Assembly (NCBI RefSeq): GCF_030406405.1
Contig: NZ_JAUEPL010000002.1
Location: 1-64,000 of the forward strand
Direction of reading: 5' to 3'
From: Streptomyces ficellus
Lineage (GTDB): Bacteria > Actinomycetota > Actinomycetes > Streptomycetales > Streptomycetaceae
Length of the DNA: 64,000 nt
The position numbers and the translations under genes were made by a program. The notes below the pieces were generated by a model. It was not told where the DNA came from. It did not search any database and saw nothing but the letters and a program-made list of their open reading frames with translations. Numbering within the stretch: position 1 is the first letter of the stretch; every line of letters starts with the position of its first letter. This document shows, piece after piece, positions 43,371 to 52,210 of this stretch.

Positions 43371-44789
43371 TCAGCGGCCCTTGCGCACCCGGGCAGCGGC
43401 GCGGGCTTCGGCGGTCTTGCGGGCCTCGGCGGCTTTGCGGGACTCCTTCGCGGGGCGGCCCGGACGGGTGCCGAGACCGCGGAAGGGGGCGTTGGGGCTG
43501 CTGGTCCTCGCCCCGGCCGGGGGGCGCTTCGCCCCCGTGATGACGGCCAGCTTCTCCTCGCCGGAGCGCACCTGTGTGACCGTCGGCCGGATCCCCGCGT
43601 CGGACATCATCCGGTTCACCTCGGCCCGCTGGTTGGGCACGACCAGGGTGACCACGCTCCCGGACTCCCCGGCGCGCGCCGTGCGGCCGCCACGGTGCAA
43701 GTAGTCCTTGGCGTCGGCCGGCGGGTCGACGTTGACGACGAGGTCGAGCGCGTCGATGTGAATGCCCCGCGCCGCGACATTGGTGGCCACCAGCACGGTG
43801 ATCTCACCCTCCTTGAACCGGGCGAGCGTGTGGGTGCGCTGCGGCTGCGACTTCCCGCTGTGCAGGGCGGCGGCGCTGACGCCGCTGGCCCGCAGGTGCC
43901 GGGTGAACTGGTCCACGCCGGCCTTGGTGTCCAGGAACATCAGTACCCGGCCGTCCCGCGCGGCGATTTCGGTCGCGGTCGCGTACTTGTCGGCGGCGTG
44001 GACGTTCAGCACGTGGTGTTCCATCGTGGTGACCGAGCCCGCCACCCGGTCGACCGAGGCGAGCACCGGGTCGTGCAGGTAGCTCCGCACCAGCTGGTCG
44101 ACGTTGCGGTCGAGCGTGGCCGAGAACAGCAGCCGCTGCCCATCGGGGCGGACCTGGTCCAGGATCTCCGAGACCTGCGGCAGGAAGCCCAGGTCGCACA
44201 TCTGGTCCGCCTCGTCCAGCACCGTGATCCGCACCTGATTCAGGTGGCAGTCCCGGCGCGACACCAGGTCGGCCAGCCGCCCCGGTGTGGCGATGACCAC
44301 CTCGGCGCCGGTCCGCAGCAGCGCCGACTGCCGGTTGATCGACAGCCCGCCGACCACCGTCGCCAGTCGCACGTGGAGCGCCTGCGCGTACGGCGCCAGC
44401 GCGTCGCTCACCTGCTGCGCGAGTTCCCGGGTCGGCACCAGGACCAGTGCGAGCGGCCGCTTGGACTCCGCCCGCATGCCTGCCGTGCGGACGAGCAGCG
44501 CGAGCCCGAAAGCGAGCGTCTTGCCGGAGCCCGTCCGCGCGCGGCCGAGGACGTCGCGGCCGGCCAGCGCGTGGGGCAGCGTCGCGGCCTGGATCGGGAA
44601 AGGCTCCGCCACCCCGAGGCCGGTCATCGTCGTCATCAGCTCCGGCGGCAGCCCGAGCGCGTCGAAGGACTCGGCCGGCGGCAGCTGCGGGGCCACTGTC
44701 CGCGGTGTCGAGACGTCGCCCCGAGGCGCTGCCGCGCGCTGGGGCTTGCCGGCGCGGGAACGTCCGGGGGCCGGCGGCTTCGCGTTCAT
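43371..44789 (-). CDS. DEAD-box RNA helicase (RhlE-like)
   Basis: A 472-residue ATP-dependent RNA helicase. Ordered motifs: Q-motif region GVAEPFPIQAATLP, ARTGSGKT (Walker A), PTRELAQQ, TPGRLADL, VLDEADQM, LFSATLDR, then HSGKSQPQRT, ATNVAARGIHIDAL and HRGGRTARAG. The last 70 residues are Lys/Arg/Ala-rich, likely RNA-binding. It unwinds structured RNA, often in cold shock or ribosome assembly. The start is the ATG behind AGGAAGG; the frame stays open far upstream across the LLM gene but this is not coding. The leader carries a strong hairpin 32 nt before the start. Confidence 0.92.
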   Translation of the reverse strand: MNAKPPAPGRSRAGKPQRAAAPRGDVSTPRTVAPQLPPAESFDALGLPPELMTTMTGLGVAEPFPIQAATLPHALAGRDVLGRARTGSGKTLAFGLALLVRTAGMRAESKRPLALVLVPTRELAQQVSDALAPYAQALHVRLATVVGGLSINRQSALLRTGAEVVIATPGRLADLVSRRDCHLNQVRITVLDEADQMCDLGFLPQVSEILDQVRPDGQRLLFSATLDRNVDQLVRSYLHDPVLASVDRVAGSVTTMEHHVLNVHAADKYATATEIAARDGRVLMFLDTKAGVDQFTRHLRASGVSAAALHSGKSQPQRTHTLARFKEGEITVLVATNVAARGIHIDALDLVVNVDPPADAKDYLHRGGRTARAGESGSVVTLVVPNQRAEVNRMMSDAGIRPTVTQVRSGEEKLAVITGAKRPPAGARTSSPNAPFRGLGTRPGRPAKESRKAAEARKTAEARAAARVRKGR

Positions 44790-44820
44790 GGGGAACCTTC
44801 CTGGGTCTGCGCCCGGAACA

Positions 44821-44856
44821 CGCCGGGGCCCGTACTCCTTGGTACGGGCCCCGGCG
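44821..44856 (-). promoter_or_regulatory. 15-bp perfect hairpin in the helicase leader
   Basis: CGCCGGGGCCCGTAC / GTACGGGCCCCGGCG with a 6-nt loop, 32 nt upstream of the helicase ATG, i.e. inside its 5' UTR if transcription begins at the upstream TAAAAT-like box (44880-44875). It could be an autoregulatory element opened by the helicase itself, or an attenuator. Confidence 0.7.
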
Positions 44857-45035
44857 GCGTCGAAGCGTGCCCCTATTTTACCAGCGGACGCCCCGACGCC
44901 CCGACGCCCGCTGTACGCCGGGCCATGAGGGCGTCCGGATGCCTCGGCAATATGGAAGATGGCCGGCCTCCACCGCGCGGATAAGTTGATGCACGTCCAG
45001 CAGGGCCTTACTGCGAACAGAGGGGCGTTGGCGGC

Positions 45036-46205
45036 ATGAGCCACATCGGCGACGACTCGCAAAACGTCAAGTTCATCTACTGGGACAACCTGACTTACGC
45101 GCCGCCGGGATCGCGGGACCCGGAGAAGTGGGACGCCCGGCTCGGGGCCCAGATTTACGAAACCTACCTCGGCCACTGTGTCGAGGCCGAGCGTCTGGGC
45201 TACGCCGGCCTCAGCATGCCGGAGCATTTCGGCCCGTCGTCGCTGGTCACCCATCCGAACATCATGCTGGCCGCGCTCGCCGCGAGGACGACCAGGGCAC
45301 GGATCGTCTCGGGCGTGAACCTCGCGCTGCTGCACAATCCGCTGCACCTGGCCGAGCAATTCGCCATGATCGACGTGCTCTCGGGCGGACGGCTCGAGGT
45401 GGGCCTCGGCCGGCGCGGCGACCGTGCCGCGTTCGAGCACGCGGCCGATCTTGTCGACGGTGTCCTCAACGGGATCGACCACCCGGTGGAGAAGGCCGAT
45501 CTGACGCCGGCCCTGGCGCCGTTCGCGCAGGACGTCGACACCGCCAGGGTCACCGTGTGGCCCCGGCCCGTCCAGGAGCGGGTGCCGCTGTGGGTGGCGG
45601 CGGAGACGGACGGGTCCCTCGCGACCGCGGCACGGCGCGGATGGAACGTGTTCACGGGACTGAACCTCGACCCGTCCGCCGGCGGTATGTCCAAGGTGAG
45701 CGTGGAGGACATGGTCGCGCGCCTGCACCGGTATTTCGAGATCGGTCAGGAAAACGAGCACGCATTGTCCATGGCGAATGTCGCGGCCAGCTGTTTCACC
45801 GTCATCGCGGACACGGACAAGGAAGCCGCCGAGATCGTGCGCGATGGTTTCGCTTCGCATGTCGAGGCCGCCGGAGGGCATTTGGCGCGGCTGTCCGGAG
45901 CCGGTCCGGCCGCGGGCGCGCTGGAAACGCTGGCGAAGGAGGGTGACACCGGAGTCCAAGGGTTGTTCGACGCACCGGCGGATTCCTACCTCAGGAATCC
46001 TTTCGCCCTCGTCGGATCGGTCGAGACGGTCAAGGCGAAATTGGACGCACTGATGTCGGCCGGATTCCGGCGCTTCGTATTGCTCTGCGGCGGAGTCGGC
46101 AACGCACACGAAGTCGGCTGGCAGTCGGCGACGGCCATGGCCACCGATGTGGCACCCGGCCTCTTCTCCGCCGCCACGTCCGGACCGGGCGAGGCGGCCG
46201 CCTGA
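45036..46205 (+). CDS. LLM-class flavin-dependent monooxygenase
   Basis: A 389-residue luciferase-like TIM-barrel flavoprotein: YETYLGHCVEAERLGYAGLSMPEHFG, GVNLALLHNPLHLAEQFAMIDVLSGGRLEVGLGRRGDR, VPLWVAAETDGSLATAARRGWN, and SFALVGSVETVKAKL-like C-terminal region (NPFALVGSVETVKAKLDALMSAGFRRFVLL). Members use FMNH2 or F420H2 with O2 to oxidise small molecules. It lies at the head of the gene series that leads into the ebo operon, separated by 146 bp and a hairpin, so co-function with that operon is only inferred. The RBS is weak. The substrate is unknown. Confidence 0.85.
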   Translation: MSHIGDDSQNVKFIYWDNLTYAPPGSRDPEKWDARLGAQIYETYLGHCVEAERLGYAGLSMPEHFGPSSLVTHPNIMLAALAARTTRARIVSGVNLALLHNPLHLAEQFAMIDVLSGGRLEVGLGRRGDRAAFEHAADLVDGVLNGIDHPVEKADLTPALAPFAQDVDTARVTVWPRPVQERVPLWVAAETDGSLATAARRGWNVFTGLNLDPSAGGMSKVSVEDMVARLHRYFEIGQENEHALSMANVAASCFTVIADTDKEAAEIVRDGFASHVEAAGGHLARLSGAGPAAGALETLAKEGDTGVQGLFDAPADSYLRNPFALVGSVETVKAKLDALMSAGFRRFVLLCGGVGNAHEVGWQSATAMATDVAPGLFSAATSGPGEAAA

Positions 46206-46226
46206 CGGGGTTGTCCGCCCCGCTCC

Positions 46227-46248
46227 CCCGGCGTCCAACCACGCCGGG
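46227..46248 (+). terminator. Hairpin after the LLM monooxygenase
   Basis: CCCGGCGT / ACGCCGGG with loop CCAACC, 22 nt after the stop codon. A perfect 8-bp GC-rich stem suggesting that the monooxygenase is at least partly a separate transcript from the downstream genes. Confidence 0.65.
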
Positions 46249-46351
46249 CCGGGGCGCTCTGCGGGGCGGGGCCGTGCCGATCCCCGTAACCCTGACGACC
46301 TGCTGATGTCCGCGTCGACGATCGCCAGGCGCACCCTCTGGAGGAGCCTTC

Positions 46352-47641
46352 GTGTCTTCACCCACCACAGCGGCCGAGGGGCTGGATTTCCCGACCAGCC
46401 TGGCCTTCGACAACGACGACGGCGTGTACCTGGCCGAGTCGGGGTTGCCGTTCGGGGGCGCCGCGCCGGGCGGCCGGATCTGGCGTCTCGGAAAGGACGG
46501 CGCCGACCGCCGGCTCGTCGCCGACCAGCTGGCCCCGCCGGTGACCGGGCTTCTCTGGCACCGGGGCTTCCTGTACGTGTCCGAGGGCGGTGCCGGCCGG
46601 ATCATCCGGATCGGCCCGGACGGGCAGCGCACCGTCGTCGTCGACGGCCTGCCCGGCCCCGGCAACTACCACGTCGACATGGCGGTGGCAGGCCCGGACG
46701 ACAAGCTGTACTTCGCCCAGGGAGCGATGTCCAACCTCGGGATCATCGGACTGGACGCCTACGAGCTCGGCTGGCTCGGCCGGCTGCCGCATTCGTACGA
46801 CATCCCCGGCCTCGACGTGGAACTGACCGGCGTCAACGTCACCACGCGCGACCCGCTGGCCGGCACACCCGGCGCGCAGGCCGTCACGGGCGCGTTCGTC
46901 CCCTTCGGCACCGCCACCCGCCCCGGTCAGCGGATCCGGGCCGAGCTGCCCTGCTCCGCGGCCGTCATGCGCTGCGATCTCGACGGCGGCAACCTGGAAC
47001 TGGTGGCCTGGGGCATACGCAACGCCTTCGGGCTCGGTTTCCTGCCGGACGGCCGGCTGCTCGCGGTGGACCAGGGAGCGGACGACCGGGGCAGCCGGCC
47101 CATCGGCGACGCGCCGGACCTGCTGTTGGAGGTGCGCGAGGGCGCATGGTACGGCTGGCCGGACTTCATCGGCGGAATCCCGGTGACCGACCCCAGGTTC
47201 AAGCCCACGCGCGGCCCCCAGCCGGCGTTCCTGCTCGCCAACCACGACCGGCTACCGCCTCCGGAGCCGCCCGTGCTCGATTTCGAGGCACATGTCGCGG
47301 CGACCAAGTTCGCCGTCGTCCCGCCCGGCTCCGCGCTCGCCGGACAGCTGGTGGTCACGCTGTTCGGGGACGAGGCCCCGATGACGCTGCCGCCGGGCGG
47401 ACCGAAGCTCGGCCGGCACCTGCTGATGGTGGACCCGGACGGGTGGTCCACTCGTGTCCTGCCGTGGGAGCCGGACCTGCACCGGCCGATCGATGCCGGC
47501 TTCGCACCCGGTGATCCGGCCCTGTACGTCCTGGACTTCGGCGAGTTCGAGATGACCGACCACGGTGTCGAAGCCAAGGCCGGGAGCGGCCGGCTCCTGC
47601 GCTGGGAGGGCTGGGACCGGCCCACCGCCACCAACGGCTGA
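46352..47641 (+). CDS. Sorbosone dehydrogenase-like beta-propeller protein
   Basis: A 429-residue six-bladed propeller related to glucose/sorbosone dehydrogenases and NHL proteins. Blade motifs include FPTSLAFDNDDGVYLAESG, GRIIRIGPDGQRTVV, MAVAGPDDKLYFAQG, AWGIRNAFGLGFLPDGRLLAVDQGADDRG and WYGWPDFIGG, the last being characteristic of the sorbosone family. Usual members are secreted quinoproteins; this one has no signal peptide, so it acts in the cytosol or by another route. GTG 46352 is preceded by CTGGAGGAGCC. It sits 58 bp before the inositol-phosphate-synthase-like gene and probably belongs to the same transcript. Confidence 0.82.
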   Translation: MSSPTTAAEGLDFPTSLAFDNDDGVYLAESGLPFGGAAPGGRIWRLGKDGADRRLVADQLAPPVTGLLWHRGFLYVSEGGAGRIIRIGPDGQRTVVVDGLPGPGNYHVDMAVAGPDDKLYFAQGAMSNLGIIGLDAYELGWLGRLPHSYDIPGLDVELTGVNVTTRDPLAGTPGAQAVTGAFVPFGTATRPGQRIRAELPCSAAVMRCDLDGGNLELVAWGIRNAFGLGFLPDGRLLAVDQGADDRGSRPIGDAPDLLLEVREGAWYGWPDFIGGIPVTDPRFKPTRGPQPAFLLANHDRLPPPEPPVLDFEAHVAATKFAVVPPGSALAGQLVVTLFGDEAPMTLPPGGPKLGRHLLMVDPDGWSTRVLPWEPDLHRPIDAGFAPGDPALYVLDFGEFEMTDHGVEAKAGSGRLLRWEGWDRPTATNG

Positions 47642-47699
47642 GCGGCCGGCGGGCATTTCAGTCGTCATCTGTCACCCGGTTGGGAAAGGGAGTCACACG

Positions 47700-48863
47700 A
47701 TGGAAGGCAGAAGCGGTCTGTGGCTGATCGGCGGCAGGGGATCGGTGGCCACCACCGCGATCTGCGGCCTCGCCGCACTCAGGGCGGACCTGACGCCGGC
47801 CACCGGCTCCGTCACTGAACGCCTGGACCTGGATCCGGCCATGTTCCCCAGCTGGTCCGAGCTGGTGGTCGGCGGCCACGACATCGCCCGCACCCCGCTG
47901 CGGAAGCGGGCCGAGGAACTCGCCGCCGCCGGTGTGCTGCCTGCCCGGCTCCCGGCGGCGGTGACCGACGAACTGGAGGCGGCCGACCGCGAGATCCGGC
48001 CGGGATACGACGCCGTCGACGGGCCCGCCCGCCAGCTCGACGCCATCGAGGGCCTGGCTCGCGACATCGCGGAGTTCCGTCGCACCCATGACCTCGGCCG
48101 GGTCGTGGTCGTCAACGTCTCCAGTACGGAGCCCCCCGTCCGCCCGCTGCCCGAGCACGCGGACCTCGCCGCACTCGACCGCGCCCTCGCCTCCCCCGGG
48201 CGCGATGTGCTCCCGTCCAGCGCGCTGGCGGCTTACGCGGCCTTCCTCGCCGACTGCCCCTACGTCGACTTCACCCCCTCGCCCGGTCTGCGCATCCCCG
48301 CCGTCGTCGAACTGGCGCACCGACGGAACCTGTCCTACGCGGGCAGCGACGGCAAGACCGGTGAGACCCTCCTGCGCAGCGCGCTGGCGCCGATGTTCGT
48401 TGCGCGCGGGCTGCACGTCCGGTCGTGGGCGGGCACCAACCTGCTCGGCGGCGGCGACGGCGCGAACCTCGCCCAGGAGGGCCGTGCCGCGGGGAAGCTG
48501 GCCTCCAAGTCCCGCGGGCTGGAGGCGCTGCTCGGCGGCAAGGCCGACGCACCCCTGCACATCGACTACGTGCCCGACCTGGGGGAGCGCAAGGTGGCCT
48601 GGGACCACATCTCCTTCGAGGGGTTCCTCGGCGCGCGGATGAGTCTCCAACTGACCTGGCAGGGCCACGACTCCGCGTTGGCCGCGCCGCTGGTCCTCGA
48701 CCTCGCCCGACTGGTGGCGGGCGCGCACGCGGCAGGTGAGTCCGGGCCCCTGGGTGCGCTCGCCTTCTTCTTCAAGGACCCGGTCGGCAGCGACGAGCAC
48801 CGACTCGCCCAGCAGGAACGGGACCTGGTGGCCTGGGTGCGGCGCATCGCGGTGTCCCGGTGA
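47700..48863 (+). CDS. myo-Inositol-1-phosphate synthase-like sugar-phosphate cyclase
   Basis: A 387-residue protein of the inositol-phosphate synthase family. The N-terminal nucleotide-binding loop is LWLIGGRGSVATTAI rather than the canonical GxGGxN. The catalytic region contains SDGKTGETLLRSALAPMF, the segment with GTNLLGGGDGANLAQE, and IDYVPDLGERKVAWDHISFEGF, matching the Lys-rich catalytic strand and YVPDLGD motif of the family. The enzyme converts a sugar phosphate to a cyclitol phosphate using bound NAD. It opens the GTGA/ATGA-coupled ebo operon, where it may supply the cyclitol that cyanobacterial ebo operons derive from a dehydroquinate-synthase-like EboD. Substrate not proven. Confidence 0.82.
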   Translation: MEGRSGLWLIGGRGSVATTAICGLAALRADLTPATGSVTERLDLDPAMFPSWSELVVGGHDIARTPLRKRAEELAAAGVLPARLPAAVTDELEAADREIRPGYDAVDGPARQLDAIEGLARDIAEFRRTHDLGRVVVVNVSSTEPPVRPLPEHADLAALDRALASPGRDVLPSSALAAYAAFLADCPYVDFTPSPGLRIPAVVELAHRRNLSYAGSDGKTGETLLRSALAPMFVARGLHVRSWAGTNLLGGGDGANLAQEGRAAGKLASKSRGLEALLGGKADAPLHIDYVPDLGERKVAWDHISFEGFLGARMSLQLTWQGHDSALAAPLVLDLARLVAGAHAAGESGPLGALAFFFKDPVGSDEHRLAQQERDLVAWVRRIAVSR

Positions 48864-49762
48864 GCGCTGCCGCGCCGGGACACCGGCTGGGCGCCTGGCT
48901 CGACCTGGTCCGCGCCCCCGCGGCCCTCACCGTGCTCGGTGACACGGTGGCCGGGGCGGCCGCCGCCGGGCGGCCGCTGCGCGGGCGGCGGTTGGCGCTG
49001 CCGCTCGCCTCCGCCGCGCTGTACTGGTCGGGCATGGCCCTCAACGACTGGGCCGACCGTGCGGCGGACGCGGACGAACGCCCGGAGCGTCCCCTTCCGT
49101 CGGGCCGGATCGCGCCGGGGGCGGCCCTCGCCGCGGCCGCCCTGCTCAGTGGCGGCGGGCTCGCGCTGGCCGCCTTCGCCGGCGGCTCCGACGCCCTGCG
49201 CGTCGCCGTTCCGCTGACCGCGGCGATCTGGGCGTACGACACCGTGCTCAAGCCGACTCGGGCCGCGCCGCTGGGTATGGCCGCCTGTCGCGCTCTGGAC
49301 GTCCTGCTCGGTGCCGGCGCCGGTCGCGGGGCGTACGCCCTGACGCCTGCGCTGGCCCTGGCGACCCACACCCTCGGGGTGACCGTACTGTCCCGGGGCG
49401 AGGTCCACGGCGGGCGGCGGGCCGATGTCCGGGTGGCCCTGACCACCACATTGGTCTCCGCGGCGCTGACCTGCGGTGGGCGGGCGTCCTCCGTGCGGCA
49501 CCGGGCAGCGGCCGTCCTGTGCTCACTGGTCTACGCGGGGACCACGGCCACCGCCCAGCTCGCCGCGGCCGCGGCACGGACCACCGGCACCCGTCCGGTC
49601 GAGCCCGCGGCCGTCCGAACCGCCACGGTGGCCGGGATCCACGGCATGGTGCCGCTGCAATCCGGGCTGGCGGCGCGGTCCGGGTCGGTCAGGGGCGCCG
49701 CGCTGGTGCTGGGCGTTCTGCCACTGGTCCGCAGGCTGTCCGCCGTACGGAGTCCGACATGA
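48860..49762 (+). CDS. UbiA-family prenyltransferase (SCO3242-type, EboC-like)
   Basis: A 300-residue integral membrane prenyltransferase with about eight hydrophobic helices. The first Asp-rich motif is MALNDWADRAADADERPERPLPSG (NDxxDxxxD, prenyl diphosphate and Mg binding). The later AYDTVLKPTRAAPLGMAACRALDVLLGAG segment replaces the second motif and typifies the actinobacterial SCO3242-like group and EboC. It transfers an isoprenoid to a polar acceptor at the membrane. GTG overlaps the stop of the cyclase gene. Its stop overlaps the first copy of a triplicated start region. Confidence 0.88.
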   Translation: MSAAAPGHRLGAWLDLVRAPAALTVLGDTVAGAAAAGRPLRGRRLALPLASAALYWSGMALNDWADRAADADERPERPLPSGRIAPGAALAAAALLSGGGLALAAFAGGSDALRVAVPLTAAIWAYDTVLKPTRAAPLGMAACRALDVLLGAGAGRGAYALTPALALATHTLGVTVLSRGEVHGGRRADVRVALTTTLVSAALTCGGRASSVRHRAAAVLCSLVYAGTTATAQLAAAAARTTGTRPVEPAAVRTATVAGIHGMVPLQSGLAARSGSVRGAALVLGVLPLVRRLSAVRSPT

Positions 49763-49826
49763 GTTCATCCCACCGTACGGAGTCCGACATGAGTTCAGCC
49801 GCCGTACGGAGTCCGACATGAGTTCA
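49743..49826 (+). repeat. Triplicated 25-bp translation-start region
   Basis: CCGTACGGAGTCCGACATGAGTTCA occurs three times, with spacings of 30 and 29 bp. Copy 1 contains the prenyltransferase stop and an ATG at 49759; copy 2 an ATG; copy 3 the real ATG 49818 of the isomerase gene. The 20-residue ORF starting in copy 1 ends with a TGA that overlaps ATG 49818. Confidence 0.95.
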
Positions 49827-51353
49827 TTCGACCTGGGTTACGGCACCAACGGGTTTGCGAACCATCGGCTGCACGACGCGGTTCGGGTCATCGCCGATCT
49901 CGGCTACACCGCGGTCGGTCTCACCCTGGACCATCACCACCTCGACCCGTTCGCGCCCGATCTTGCCAGGGCCACCGAGCGGCTGGCGGCGCTGCTCTCC
50001 TCGCTGGGGCTGCGGTGTGTGGTGGAGACGGGCGCGCGCTATCTGCTCGATCCGTCCCGCAAGCACCACCCCACGCTGGTCTCGGAGGCGGCCGGGCGGC
50101 GTGTCGACTTCCTTCGCCGTTCCGTGCGGATCGCCGAGTCGCTCGACGCCGGGTGCGTGTCCTTCTGGTCCGGTGTGGGTGAACCAGGCGTGTCAGGGCA
50201 GACCAACCGTCGCCGGCTGGTCAGGCACCTGGAACCGGTCGTCGCCGAGGCGCAGCGGCGCGGGGTGCGGCTCGCTCTGGAGCCCGAGCCCGGCATGGTC
50301 GTCGAGCGGCTCGACGAGGCGCTGGACCTTCGCCGGGCACTGGGAGAGCCTGATCCGCTGGGCATCACCCTGGACGTGGGGCACTGTGTCGCCGTGGAAC
50401 CGGTGGACGCCGCGGAGTGCGTCCGCCGGGCCGGGCGGCTGCTGTTCAACGTCCAGCTGGACGACATGCTGCCGGGTGTGCACGAGCACCTGGAGTTCGG
50501 GCGCGGCGCGCTCGACCTCGCCGGCACGCTGGCCGCCCTCGACGGGATCGGGTACCGCGGCGTCGCCGCCGTCGAACTGCCACGGCACAGCCACGCCGCG
50601 CCCCAGGTGGCGTCGGAGGCCCTGGCCGCCCTGCGCCGGGCCCGGAAGGGGACGGCCGGCCGGTCCGTCGGCGCTCGTCGGTGCCCCGGTACCGTCCCCG
50701 AGGAAGGGACGCCGGCCAGGGACCCACGGCAGGACGACCGGCTCACGGCCGCGGAACGGCGCGTACGGGAGCGGCCCTCCGCCATTCACGAGGAGTACCC
50801 GCTGGCCGGGCGGGCTCCCGCCCGGCCGGCGGGTATCGACCCCGACTCACTGGTCCGCGGCACCGCCGACGACCGTGCCCGCACACGGCTGCTGTCGGTG
50901 CTGGCCGAGGTACTGCCCGAAGGGCAACTGGAACGCGAGACGGAACGGCTCTACCGGCACGGGGACGACGCCGAACGGCGGGGGGTGCTGCGTGCCCTGC
51001 CCGTGCTGCCCGCCTCGGTGACACGGCTGGGTCTCACGCTCGTCGAGGACGGCCTGCGCAGCAACGACCCGCGGCTGGTGGCGGCGGCCATGGGCCCGTT
51101 CGCCGCCGCGCACCTGGACCAGCCGGCCTGGCGGCAGGGCGTGTTGAAGTGCCTGTTCATCGGTGTGCCGCTCGCGGCGGTGGCGGGCCTGGGCCGGCGG
51201 ACCGACTCCGAGTTGCTCCGGATGGCCCGCGACCTGGCCGAGGAGCGCCGGGCTGCCGGGCGGGACATCGAACCCGACCTGCGCGCCCTGCTGGGCACCG
51301 CCGTACCGCCCGCCCCGCCGCCGCCGCCGCGAGGAGAGGACGACTCCCGATGA
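49818..51353 (+). CDS. Isomerase-EboA fusion protein
   Basis: A 511-residue fusion. Residues about 1-280 are a sugar phosphate isomerase/epimerase TIM barrel: LGYGTNGFANHRLHDAVRVIADLGYTAVGLTLDHHHLDPF, LALEPEPGMVVERL, GITLDVGHCVAVE, VAAVELPRHSHAA. A charged linker of about 40 residues follows. Residues about 320-510 are an EboA domain: LERETERLYRHGDDAERRGVLRALPVLP, VEDGLRSNDPRLVAAAMGPFAA, RQGVLKCLFIGVPLAAVAGL and a closing ERRAAGRDIEPDLRALL. In most genomes these are two genes. EboA is a conserved but functionally obscure ebo component. The start is ATG 49818 in the third copy of the start-region repeat; it is coupled to TatD downstream by ATGA. Confidence 0.87.
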   Translation: MSSFDLGYGTNGFANHRLHDAVRVIADLGYTAVGLTLDHHHLDPFAPDLARATERLAALLSSLGLRCVVETGARYLLDPSRKHHPTLVSEAAGRRVDFLRRSVRIAESLDAGCVSFWSGVGEPGVSGQTNRRRLVRHLEPVVAEAQRRGVRLALEPEPGMVVERLDEALDLRRALGEPDPLGITLDVGHCVAVEPVDAAECVRRAGRLLFNVQLDDMLPGVHEHLEFGRGALDLAGTLAALDGIGYRGVAAVELPRHSHAAPQVASEALAALRRARKGTAGRSVGARRCPGTVPEEGTPARDPRQDDRLTAAERRVRERPSAIHEEYPLAGRAPARPAGIDPDSLVRGTADDRARTRLLSVLAEVLPEGQLERETERLYRHGDDAERRGVLRALPVLPASVTRLGLTLVEDGLRSNDPRLVAAAMGPFAAAHLDQPAWRQGVLKCLFIGVPLAAVAGLGRRTDSELLRMARDLAEERRAAGRDIEPDLRALLGTAVPPAPPPPPRGEDDSR

Positions 51354-52210
51354 GGATCTTCGATCCGCACATCCACATGACCTCCCGCACCACGGACGAC
51401 TACGAGAACATGCGCGCGGCCGGTGTCCGGGCCGTGGTGGAACCCGCTTTCTGGCTCGGCCAGCCCCGCACCGGCCCGACCTCCTTCATCGACTACTTCG
51501 ACAGCCTGATCGGCTGGGAGCGCTTCCGGGCGGCGCAGTTCGGCATCAGCCACAACTGCGCGATCGCCCTCAACCCGAAGGAGGCGAACGACCCCCGCTG
51601 TGCCGAGGTACTGGACGTGCTGCCGCGCTATCTCGGCAAGAACGGGGTGGTCGCGGTCGGGGAGATCGGCTACGACTCGATGACCGGGGCCGAGGACGAC
51701 GCCTTCACGCGTCAACTGGCGCTCGCCGTCGAGCGGTCGCTGCCGGTCCTCGTGCACACCCCGCACCGGGACAAGCGGGTCGGCACCCGCCGCAGCCTGG
51801 ACGTGGTCCGCGAATCCGGCATCGACCCGGGCGCCGTGCTGGTGGACCATCTCAACGAGGTCACGGCGCGGATGGTCGCCGACTCCGGCTGCTGGATGGG
51901 CTTCTCCATCTACCCCGAGACCAAGATGGACGAACACCGCATGGTCGCCGTGCTCAAGGAGTACGGAACGGCCCGGATACTGGTCAACTCGGCGGCGGAC
52001 TGGGGCCGGTCGGACCCGCTCAAGACCCACCAGGTGGGCCTGGCGATGCTGGCAGCCGGATTCAGCGACGCCGACGTCGACAGGGTGCTCTGGCACAACC
52101 CGGTCGAGTTCTACGGGCGCAGCGGACATCTGCTCCTTGGTACGGAGCACGGAACCGGCGCCGCAGCGGCCCTGTACGAGGGCAACTCGGTGCTGCGGGG
52201 CCAGTCGTGA
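51350..52210 (+). CDS. TatD-family hydrolase (EboB-like)
   Basis: A 286-residue amidohydrolase-fold protein. Metal-binding motifs: DPHIHMTSRT (HxH), GVVAVGEIGYDS with the Glu, VLVHTPHRDK and VDHLNE. The EboB/TatD family member is a constant partner in ebo operons; TatD proteins hydrolyse phosphoester or nucleic-acid substrates, but the ebo substrate is unknown. Starts in the isomerase-EboA stop (ATGA) and is followed by a GTGA overlap. Confidence 0.88.
   Translation: MRIFDPHIHMTSRTTDDYENMRAAGVRAVVEPAFWLGQPRTGPTSFIDYFDSLIGWERFRAAQFGISHNCAIALNPKEANDPRCAEVLDVLPRYLGKNGVVAVGEIGYDSMTGAEDDAFTRQLALAVERSLPVLVHTPHRDKRVGTRRSLDVVRESGIDPGAVLVDHLNEVTARMVADSGCWMGFSIYPETKMDEHRMVAVLKEYGTARILVNSAADWGRSDPLKTHQVGLAMLAAGFSDADVDRVLWHNPVEFYGRSGHLLLGTEHGTGAAAALYEGNSVLRGQS

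Noticed and set aside
44790-46361. Upstream extension of the helicase frame across the LLM gene
   Set aside because: The added residues are low-complexity antisense of a well-supported gene, while the helicase has a good ATG and RBS at 44789.
49759-49821. 20-codon ORF as a functional peptide gene
   Set aside because: It is made entirely of the triplicated start-region sequence and is better explained as a translational relay.
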